Positions 51,038 through 60,997 of a stretch of 64,000 bases of DNA are shown in pieces. Source of the stretch: Prunus persica. Its lineage: Eukaryota > Streptophyta > Magnoliopsida > Rosales > Rosaceae. The notes beneath the pieces were generated by a model. It ran no database searches, had not been told where the DNA came from, and was given only the letters and a program-made list of their open reading frames with translations. The position numbers and the translations under genes are program-made. Position 1 is the stretch's first letter, and the number at the start of each line of letters is the position of its first letter. The stretch is taken from NCBI RefSeq assembly GCF_000346465.2, contig NC_034016.1, forward strand, positions 22,188,442 to 22,252,441, given 5' to 3'.

Positions 51038-52090
51038 GATTTCACGAGCTGCTGCTAAAGTGAATAGGTAAACGATTTCACATGCACACTCAGTTGACGT
51101 TCTTCTTCCGCAAAGTGGTATGCTTCAACTTCAAACTGATAATCTTCATCATCTTCAAAGTCATTTTCTTCAACTCCTCTTCTGTAGAAAGTTTCTTCCT
51201 CCTTTCTGCAACCTCTCTCTCTCTTCTTTGACATCATTGTCAAAAACCACCTATTCTAGGGTTTGAATTTTGGGGAAAATTTTAGGGGTTAGCATTTTGG
51301 GTTGATAATAGGAATTGGAATTCAGTTTTTCCAGTCACTGGTGGGTTATTGGCACTCCTCTCGTCTGCAATCGAGCCCTTGTGAAAGCATTTGGTATTAG
51401 TTCCTTATGAAGGTAAGTTAACATTGTTTTATGGTATTGTTAATTGAAATTCTGTGGTGATGACTTGGGGCAAGAGGGGAAGTAGGTTTCTCACATTCAT
51501 GAGATGAAGTGGGTTTGTCATTTTGAAAGTGTTGTGAGGTGAAGTGGGTATCTCACATTCATGGTTGTAATGTTCATGCAATTGCATATCTCTATATGCA
51601 ATTACTAATAGTCTGTATGCAAATCCAAGTCATTGAATGCAATTAGAGTATATAGTTTTGTTTTCAAATTATGCAAGTGAGGTGATTTCGTGGTAGGTAG
51701 GTAGGTTTGACTGTGTTTTTGAATAATTTGTTATAGGGAGTAAAGTGTTCCGAAAGTGTAATGTTAGGCTTCGTTAAGATTTGGATTGGGATTTGAAATG
51801 AGTCAGAATCTCGGCCCAATAGAGAAATGCATGTGTAGGTTGTGTGCATTATCTATGCAATGTTATAATCGAGGGCTGATGCACTTGCAAGTAGTATCGA
51901 GCAATTGCATATCAGTATATGCAATTACTAAGCAACTGTATGCAAATCTAGGTCGCCGTATTTTTTTAATTAAGCAATGTGATGTTGTGGTGTTTACGGG
52001 GGTGGGGGTATTAGGCTTTGGATTAGTATTCAAATTCTCGGCGCTATAGACAATTGCATGATAGTGTTTTGTACTTGATTTGTGCAAGTT

Positions 52091-52522
52091 ATGGAAGCTC
52101 AAAAAAGGGGATCAACAAAAGGAAAGCGCAAAGTCGACAGTAATGTGCAACAATCAAGAGTTGGCCGAGATGCATTTTTTAATTTCATGTAAGTTACACG
52201 TACATCTAAAAATCGGAAATGTAGTTGCTTAATATTATGATGGTTTTTTGATTAAAAATAAATAATTTACAAAAAAAAAAAAAGAAGACATAAAATGGGG
52301 AAAGTGGCAAATGCAAAGTTGGACAATAAGGTGAGAGATGGCAATGGATTGGGTTAGTTTATTAATTATTTTATTAAAAAGGCTCTTTTAATGAGATTTT
52401 TTTTTCCAGGTACAAGAAGAGATTGCTAATAAATGGAGGAAATTAAACCTTAAAGAGAAGGCTACATATGGTTCTGCCTTGGAAGGTTCGAGTGGGCCAA
52501 GGATTAAAATATCAACCATGTA
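52091..52522 (+). pseudogene. Fragmentary HMG-box-like gene inside the transposon
   Basis: Three short coding-like pieces lie in order. 52,091-52,189 encodes MEAQKRGSTKGKRKVDSNVQ followed by RVGRDAFFNFM, ending at a GTAAGT donor. About 52,295-52,331 encodes MGKVANAKLDNK, ending at GTGAGA. From about 52,411, after a T-rich stretch and CCAG, comes QEEIANKWRKLNLKEKATYGSALEG, which stops at 52,522. The pattern of a basic tail, aromatic FF, and then W.KL...EKA.Y resembles the C-terminal half of an HMG box, but the middle helix is missing or too diverged and the middle exon has no clean acceptor. It could be a captured fragment or part of a low-expression gene. Confidence 0.3.
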
Positions 52523-53424
52523 AATAATATAGGGCCTCCAATTTACGGATATTTCGGGGGATATATTATTATCGTCTTAGGTATCGGAAAAAAGAAGAAG
52601 ACAGATATAGGTATTGAAACACATAATTTTGGTATAAAACTTTCATAAATGTTATGTACATTATCAATGAATGTATTGAACAAATAAAACTCAAAATTTA
52701 CTAATAATAAGATATACATATGATGAAATATAAGTGGTATGTAATGTGTGTTAATGAAAAGTTTGAAAATAAAATGTTGATTAGAATGAATAAACCATGC
52801 ATAAATCCATAGTTTGTTTTAACATTGAATTACAATTTAGATAAGTGTCCATCTACATAAATGAAGAGCTCCAATGAGGTTCAAACAATGAGGAACAACC
52901 ATCTAGATTCACACAATAGTCATACCAAGTTACGTAACCCGAGCAGTTTGTAAGCCATGTTTGAACATGGTGCACATAGGTCTCTCTTGAGCTCTCTACT
53001 ATCTTCCCATATATGAGATAGTTAAGATTAACCCAACTAGTAGAAAAAGGTGGCCCTGAAATAGTGCAAGTGGCGCCAATGCACAGGGCCCCTGATTTTT
53101 GAGGACCCCCTAAAATTTTTTATTTTACATAATTTATATTATTATTATAACAACTGTATATATACTCCAACGTGCAACAAATTGACACAAAAATTTATTT
53201 AGTGGAGTTGGTTTCTAGTGCATATCCCTTGGTACAAGGCTTACATGAAAAATTTTAAGAACCACATTTTAAATAGTTTTAAAAAAGAAGCACCTGAAAA
53301 ATATCAGGGGAAAGATCCAATTAAATTAACAATACTATATATCACACCCATACGCTTTTTCTTTAAAATAATAATAATAATTTCTTCAACTCAAAACAAA
53401 ACAAAACAACATAAAAAATAAAAA

Positions 53425-53525
53425 ATCATGTCTTCTTCTTTCTCATGAACTCTTATTTTTTTTCTTACCGAACACACCAACATTTAACTTTATCAAATGA
53501 ACACAACGTACTCAACAAACGCAAC
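53425..53525. repeat. Array-edge sequence, copy 1 (copy 2 at 56865-56967)
   Basis: The stretch starting atcatgtcttcttctttctc here and at 56,865 stays about 90% alike for about 100 bp, up to the first bases of the tandem-repeat unit (caacgaacg...). The second copy lies about 1.6 kb beyond the far end of the array and is not followed by repeat units. Confidence 0.8.
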
Positions 53526-55230
53526 CTTTGCGTTCGCGTGAAAAAATAGTGTGTTTGTTTAAAAAAGAAATTTAGTAGGGTCCATTTTTCCGGGGAACGG
53601 GCAACTTTACCCAACGAACGCACTCCTTGCGTTTGCATAAATAAATATCCCGTTTGTTTGAAAAAGTAAGTTCATTTGGCCCATTTTTTCGAGAAACGGG
53701 TAACTTTACTCAATGAATGCAACCCCAGCGTTCGCGTGAACAAATCGCCCATTTGTTTGAAAAAGTAAGTTAGTTGGGCCCATTTTTTCAAGAAACGGGC
53801 AACTTTACTCCACGAACGTAACTCATCGCGTTCATGTGAACAAAAAGCCTGTTTGTTTGAAAAAGTAAGTTAGTTGGGCCAATTGTTCCGAAGAACGAGC
53901 AACTTTACTCAACGAACGCAATCCCTGCGTTTACATGAACAAATAGCCCGTTTGTTTGAAAAAGTAAGTTAGTTTGGCCATTTTTTCAGGGAACGGGGAA
54001 CTTTACTCAACGAACACAACCCCTGCATTCGCGTGAACAAATAGCTTGTTTTCTTGAAAAAGTAAGTTAGTTGGGCCCATTTTTCGGAAGAACGGATAAC
54101 TTTACTCAACGAACGCAAGCCATTGCGTTCGCGTGAACAAATAGCCCGTTTGTTTGAAACAGTAAGTTAGTTGGGCCCATTTTTTCGGGTAACGAGCAAC
54201 TTTACTCAACGAACGCAAGCCCTGCGTTTATGTGAACAAATAGCCAGTTTGTTTGAAAAAGTAAGTTAGTTTGGCCTATTTTTCTGGGGAACGGGCAACT
54301 TTACTCAATGAACGCAACCTCTGCGTTCGTATGAACAAATAGCCTGTTTGTTTGAAAAAGTAAGTTAGTTGGGCCCATTTTTCAAGGGAACGGACAACTT
54401 TACTCAGCGAACACAACCCCTGCGTTCGCATGAACAAATAGCCCGTTTGTTTAAAAAAGTAAGTTAGTTTGGCCCATTTTTTCAGGGAACGGGTAACTTT
54501 ACTCAACGAACGCAACCGATGCATTTACGTGAACAAATAGCCCGTTTGTTTGAAAAAGTAAGTTAGTTTGGCCCATTTTTTAGAAGAACGAGCAACTTTA
54601 CTCAATGAACGCAACCCATGCGTTTATGTGAACAAATAGCCCGTTTGTTTGAAAAAGTAAGTTGGTTGGATATATTTTTTCGGCGAACAGAAAACTTTCC
54701 TCAACGAACGCACATGTTGCGTTGGTGTGAAACAATACCCCGTTTGTTTGAAAACGTAAGGTGGTTGGGGCATGTTTTCGGCGAACGGGTAGCTTTTTTT
54801 AAGGAACGCACGTATTTCGTTCGTTTGAACAAATACCCTATTGGTTTAAAAAATTAGCTATGTTGGCCTTCTTTTTCGGCAGAACGCCGAGTATTTTTGA
54901 ACGAAAGCAAACCCTTACGTTCGTTTGAACAAACTCCCCATTTGTTTGAAAAAGTAAGTTGGTTTGGCCAATTTTACAGGGAACAGATAACTTTACTGAA
55001 CGAACGCAACCCTTGCGTTCACTAGAACAAACAGCCCGTTTGTTTGATAAAATATTTTAGTTAGTCCAATTTCTCGGGGAACGACTAGCTTTACTCACCG
55101 AGCGCTCCCCTTGCGTCTTCGAAGTAAAATACCTTTTTTGTTGAGTAAATCAAGGAGTTCGTTGGGTAATTTGGTCAACGAACAACATTATTTACCCGAT
55201 GAACGAGTCGCTTAGCGTTCTTTAGGTAGG
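53500..55230. repeat. Tandem array of about 17 units of about 99 bp, each with a hairpin
   Basis: The landmark aactttact recurs at about 53603, 53702, 53801, 53901, 53999, 54098, 54198, 54297, 54396, 54495, 54594 and 54693, a period of 98-100 bp, then continues in decayed form to about 55,230. Each unit has an inverted repeat around cgaacgca...tgcgttcg with a loop of about 5 bases, followed by gcccgtttgtttgaaaaagt. Central units are most alike and edge units most decayed, the pattern of unequal exchange. Open frames across it are by-products of a unit length divisible by three. Confidence 0.95.
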
Positions 55231-55984
55231 TTTGTTGGGCATAAATTACTGAATATAACTTTCATGATTTACTACTAATTTAACCCAATGAAGTATTGAG
55301 AATAAAATTGAACTTTGTTGATTATCTCCAATTATTCCTATATTGTTAATTTAAAAAAAATTCAATAAAATCAAACATATGATTGTTGGTACAAATATAA
55401 ATTTAAAAGCTTTCAACAAAAATTATTACTTAATGGTCGATTGATTGAGTCACATTGAATTGACGAAAAAGAAAATTGGACCTTTTCGATTATGATCAAT
55501 GCCCAATTGATAATATATGACCACGAAGTGAAGTGGAAATATGAGAAGTCTTCTTATATCCAATCTCATTGCTTAGCCCACATACGAATCATATTCCAAG
55601 GATTGTTGTGCTATTATGATTGTAGACTAAATAACATAGATGCAAACAATGATTTTGCCCATAAATGATGGTGAAATATCCAAAAAAGAACGCAATATCA
55701 CATGTTTGGCTTTAAGGCATATATTTAATATCCTTTCATATTATTTAATTTTACATAATTCAATTATGTTTAACGTATGAAATGATCAATGTGCCCTCAT
55801 ATTTAATGACAGATTGGACGAAATGTTAGGGAATTAAACGGCAGGGGAGACATTGGTGATAAAGAAAATTCATATCCGTAATATTATGAAAAAAAAGGTC
55901 ATGCGATAAATTGAAAATTGGATACAAGTTCAAGGACTAAATCAACAATTTAACCATGTTAATGGTTTTGTGGGCATATATCGC

Positions 55985-57122
55985 ATATTTGATAGCACGT
56001 GTGCAATTCTCAATTTATAGTATCCATATGCATATGCCTGTATGCAATCGCGTAGCATCTATGTGCAATCTCATTTTACAATATGCAATTGCATATATAT
56101 ATATATATATACGCAATTTCGTAACGTCTGTTTGCAATTATTAGTTTACAATATGCAATTGCCTTCCGCCCTTTTTTTGGTTTTTAACTTCTTTCGTTTT
56201 TACTAGAAGGCTCATTGGCTCACACTCTTATAACGTATGCAAAGATCACCAAATTTCCTCTTTTTGGCTAGAGGGCCTCTTTTGTGTGTGTGTTCATTTG
56301 CATGACAATACGGATAATCTACTACTACCTAAAAGCTATAGAAAATTATATGTGATATCATCTATTTTCTCTAACCAAGACTACATGTCACATAAATAAG
56401 AAATAAGATCTCAAAAAAGAAACATAAACAAAGAAAACACTTCACCTAAAATATTTTGTAATACGTTTAGCTCAATTTATAACTTGTAGAGTACACAAAT
56501 GTTAGCCCCTAAATATTAGGCTCTCAGAAGAAGGTGAGAATCTCACCAAGTATGCATGAAAAGTCCAAGTGAGCATACCCCTTTCTGCAAATGAGAGGGA
56601 GGTAGAGAGAGATTATTCAAACACTGTGATGGTATCTCAAAACACATATTTCAGTGTAACAAAAATGCACTTGTCTTAACTGCTCTTTTCCTGACTCCTT
56701 AGCCAGAGCAACCAATATATAGCAATTACGGCAATCACAACAACCAATATCAATCATGAACATCACATTTAAACCATACACTTACAGATTTAGCAATACA
56801 ATCTTTGAAATGGTAATGGCAACCCAAGACACTTCACCTAAAAAAAAATTATACATATATATATATCATGTCTTCTTCTTTCTCGTGAACTCTTATTTTT
56901 TCTTACCGAACATACCAACATTTAAATTTATCAAATGACCGCAACATACTCAACGAACGAAACCTCAATTGTTACTAGATTGTTAATGGGTAAATAACTC
57001 AATGACATAGCATTCAAGTCAAACGTTTCTTTAAACATCACACTGTCGCTAATTGCATACAGGGGGTCAAAAATTGCATAAACTGTATGCAATTGCATAA
57101 AAACTATATGCAATTGCACATA
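55985..57122. repeat. Clusters of the palindromic decamer tgcaattgca and variants
   Basis: tgcaattgcata-like words recur irregularly at 55,985-56,163 and at 57,040-57,122, and again on the left side at 51,560-51,650 and 51,895-51,960. The core tgcaattgca is its own reverse complement. The clusters sit on both sides of the hairpin array. Confidence 0.7.
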
Positions 57123-57711
57123 AGAAATAATATAGCCAAAACCAAAACCAGTTATGAGGTTTCTTAGTTAAAGAACTCATCTTTCTCTTTTGATGCCAAC
57201 CTCAGTTCTCCACTAACAAGCCCGAAAACTCCAATTGGATTCATCATGACCAGAGTTCTTGAGTAATAAAACAAATTTCAAATTGAAAAAAAAAAAAAAA
57301 AAGTAGGAAGAAAATTCAAGAATCCAAGACTTTAAAGAAAATCAACAACCTGATTGTTCAAAATTTCATACCTTATTTTGAAGCACAAATCCATAACCTC
57401 ATACATGGAAGAAAACAAATCCTCCATAAAACGAAAATTACATGGGTTTGATGGAGAAAGGATCACAGTGGGTCTGATGCTGTGATGAAATTAAGAGAAA
57501 ATATTAAAATATTAAAATATTAAAAATTATTAAAAGAGGGAAAAAAAATCACCAAGATTCAGTCCAAGGCGTTGAATTTTTTCTCCCATCAAAGGCTCTG
57601 CAACACAGACATCCTCACTCCAGATTCAATACTAAGTCGTTGAATTTCTACCCAAATAAAGGCCTTTCACACCACCCCCGTCGAACTCGACTGAATCACC
57701 CACTCTGTCTC

Positions 57712-57960
57712 CTCTCCGATGGTTCTTGCATCGCAGTGTCGGCAGAGAGGAGATGCATCAGATTCCAACTTGGGGACAAAGATGAGGATTGGATTTGAGA
57801 GAGAGAGAAAGAGAGATATATTGCAAAGATGAAGCAGCTCCCAGTGCACGCGATGTCCGATGACTGTTGCATCTCAGCGTCGGCAGAAGTGAGACGCCCA
57901 GATTCTGATTTGGGGACATAGATGAGGATTGGATTTCCAAGAGAGAGAGATCGATCCCAG
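57712..57960. repeat. Direct duplication of about 140 bp near the element's right end
   Basis: gatgaggattggattt occurs at 57,781 and 57,921, and about 100 bp before each copy stay similar (ccgatg...ttgcatc.cag.gtcggcagag.). Each copy ends in a GA-rich tract. Confidence 0.8.
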
Positions 57961-60356
57961 AGATAAGCAGGTCCAATGCACGCCAGGGCTTCCGCACGTT
58001 CGTTGAAGCTTTTCACTTGTTTTCTCAGTCACGTGTATGTCACGTGATATTTAATAACAAAGGGCTCAACAAGTCTTCAGGTCATTCAATCTCAACCCTT
58101 TATTTTTAAGATGCAATACTGACCCTTGGATAACGGGCTGTACCGATACAGCTGAGGCACCACAGAATTTTCCTACAAACTCATCATGTACAATTAATTT
58201 GTTGCAGTAAACCATTTTTCTATATCAGGTATAACTGTAACTAGGAAAATCTTTTTTAATTAATCGAGGATGATTCAAATTTAGATATAACTATAAAAAC
58301 TTTGCCATCATTTTGAATGCTGGATGACGGTCCAAATCAGTTTAGGATCCATGAAACCTACCACTCTATTCCATATATTTCTAGCTTGTGCTTCAAAATC
58401 CAATAGTCTTCAAATCTTTAGGCAATATGTAAAGAATGGCATAGCTTGTGTTTTAATCTGATAACGATGGCTAGTGTGTGTGCCACTACTATTGCCTTAA
58501 TTAGATGAATTCAAAAACATTAACACTAGCCTTTCAAATAATATTATCGCAAGTGGGTGAGTTTGTCCATTTCATTTGCATGTAGCTATCGTCATGTCCA
58601 ACTAGTTTTATAGCTACCGTTTGCTAACTTATTCGTTTTCTTCCTTTCAAGAGAAAAAGGAGGGAAAGAATTTTGTTTTTTATTTGAAATACATGCCCAG
58701 GTTTACTCATCCAATTCAGTTTCTGGTGTGTTATGAGTACTTTCACAATATTTACAAAATAACCTCTAGCGTTCAAGCCAAATAATTTGTTTTAAACCTA
58801 CCCTCCCTTGGTCATATACAAGTTCAAATTCAAATATTATATATATATATATATATTGGTTAATTTGTTTCAAAGCAACGAAAGCATATGTAGAAAGTAT
58901 GAACATTGACCCAATATTTTGGGCAAGTAAAAAGTTTGAAAGCAAGCTACAAGCATGAACATTATCCAATCATCTAATTACATCGAATATAAATATATAC
59001 TTGAAATTGTAGGCGATTATCTGGTTGGTAATGTGTCTTTGTCACATAGAAATGGTTGTTGAACACCTATAACCACTTAGGTCATAATGATGGATTAACC
59101 AATACAAAAGATAAACTATGGACTTGAGCTCTAAGTAAGAGAAGTTTGGAACTTTTCTACCGCCCATCTTTTCTTTCATCTATAATGTTGGATTGAACCT
59201 GTCTATAGTACTAGAGTGTCTTTTCAGCAAGCTGATCACTAAATTTTGATGGGAAGCCAACACACATGATTTATTTAAAAAGATCAAGAATGTGTCCCGA
59301 TACTCAATAAATTTGTGTTTTCCTTATTTTGACGGATTTGTCAATTATAATAAACTTGATATGAATATTATGTGTTGTGTGCACATAATTTATGACAAAT
59401 GTTCTGTCTGCCTATTTAAAAAAATATTAATTGGAAGCAAACAAGCAAATGGGACACGAGTGGAGGAGGCATGGCATGGGCATACTGCATACAGATACAG
59501 ATCAGAACACTACCATCTCGATGGCTTCAACGTTCGAAAAATTCAAATGATAGGTCCGGTGCCGAACCTCCAGGTATGGATAAAGTTGAGGCCCACGTAG
59601 AGCGTCTTTACCGGTCCCACGCACGACCGTTCGGCGAGCATTTAATATTTTAATAGCAAGAGTGAGTGATATACTCGCTGGTAGTTAAGGAAAGATTCAC
59701 GACAGACCAATGGGTGTCAGCGGTCAAGCACAATGGACAATGGTTGCTTTGTACGTGACATGTTTTGATTGGATAAGGTTTGGGTATATCAATCTGCTGC
59801 CCCGTCAACGTGTAACAAGCGTAAAAGTTTTGTAATTTGCGGAAGTGCCGCTCAATCACAAAACCCGGCACCTGTAGCGCGTGGGAAGGCATCTTCCCAT
59901 TTGAGGGTTTGTTTGGCAGATCCTGAAATTTTATCAGATTTGATTTAAAATACGTGTTTGGTTGGCAAATATAAATAATTTTAAGAAAGAGTACATTCAA
60001 GTTGTTGCTTTGCTGATAAATTATATAAAGTTTGTATCATGTCACTCCTTTAGAAATAATTATTCAGTAAATTAGTGAAATTCATCATAACATATAAAGT
60101 TAATATTCCAAACCTGAAAATATATAATGCTAAAATAAGTTAATTATTTGGCAATTAATATTTTAGTGTGACAAGTAAGCTATGGGGGAGGTAATTTTTC
60201 AACAAAGTAAGGAGAGATATAGTAAAACAAGTTTAGCTCTATTTGGTAGTAAATACATTAAGAAAAACTTTTATATATTCAATTTATGAAAAGGTAGCTT
60301 ACTAACCACAAGGTGTGGTGCGGTTGGCAAACTGTCACTTCTAGTTAGCCCAGCTA

Positions 60357-60730
60357 CTTAGTGCCCGTTTAACATTGCTTATTTGAGGTGATAAGTGATT
60401 TTTTTAAAATTTTGGGAAGCCCAACCCGTTTGGTAAACTGTGAGAAAATCACTTATTGTTAAAAATTGATGTGAGAGAAAGCTATAAAAGAAAGCAGCTA
60501 ATGAGGTGCTTTCATTTTCTGATTATGCAGGAATCAGTTTCGAAGAGGAGCTGAGTTTAATGATTAATTGGCAATCATTTTCTGATTATGAGTAAAATCA
60601 ATACCAACAACACTTTTAACAAAAATTTTACCAAACGCCAAACTACTTTTTCTCACAGCTGATTTCTCTCACAGTAAATTTGACAGTGATTATTTTCACA
60701 GCACAGCAATGCCAAACTGGCCCTTAGTGC
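60357..60730. mobile_element. hAT-like MITE, about 358 bp, with 8-bp target duplication
   Basis: The direct flanks are cttagtgc at 60,357-60,364 and 60,723-60,730. Inside, the left end ccgtttaacattgc and the right end gcaatgccaaactggcc are imperfect inverted repeats (GTTTrrCATTGC core), and subterminal sequence (gtgatttttt / agtgattattttcacag) is also mirrored. The size and an 8-bp duplication fit a hAT-derived MITE. It has no coding capacity. Confidence 0.8.
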
Positions 60731-60930
60731 TTCAATGATGTTAAAATCACTTTGTGGCCAAGAGTAAGCAGAATCCCGAACGGGAATTAATGTCACACTT
60801 CGGATGTGGGGATACCTCATGGTATTTACCGAAATGGTAGCTTACTGGTTGGTACAGATTATAAATGATTAAACTGAATTGGTTGCCATCCAATAAAAGA
60901 AGTGTCATAAAAGGAGGAAATGAAATGTAA

Positions 60931-60934
<4 letters not shown>

Positions 60935-60992
<58 letters not shown>
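60935..60992. repeat. (GA)n microsatellite
   Basis: About 29 uninterrupted dinucleotide units, the longest simple repeat in the window and likely length-polymorphic. Confidence 0.97.

Positions 60993-60997
<5 letters not shown>

Larger units (their letters stand above)
49635..58166. mobile_element. Large non-autonomous TIR transposon (about 8.5 kb, Mutator-like by inference)
   Basis: The left end reads tctgtggtgc (49,635-49,644), 12 bases, then tgtacagccc (49,657-49,666). The right end, reverse-complemented, reads tctgtggtgc (58,166-58,157), 12 bases, then ggtacagccc (58,144-58,135). About 26 of the 32 positions match and the spacing is identical, so these look like terminal inverted repeats. 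No long open frame or transposase is seen between them. The content is repeats: subterminal duplications, palindromic decamer clusters, a hairpin-bearing tandem array and a fragmentary gene. I could not find a target-site duplication, so the superfamily is a guess from size, long ends and gene-fragment content. Confidence 0.6.

Noticed and set aside
51055..51243. Acidic 62-codon minus-strand frame inside the transposon
   Set aside because: It is isolated, low in complexity and without recognisable domain; possibly a captured fragment but not supportable as a gene.
54276..54857. Repeat-protein open frames across the tandem array (33-residue periods on either strand)
   Set aside because: A 99-bp unit keeps frame by arithmetic; indels break the frame in neighbouring units and no family is recognisable.
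53500..55230. CRISPR-like array of regular repeats
   Set aside because: Units are directly adjacent with no unique spacers, the period is about 99 bp, and this is a plant genome; it is an ordinary tandem array with hairpins.
56931..57119. Small minus-strand protein with MQLH repeats
   Set aside because: It is a translation of the tgcaattgca clusters and has no start context or family.
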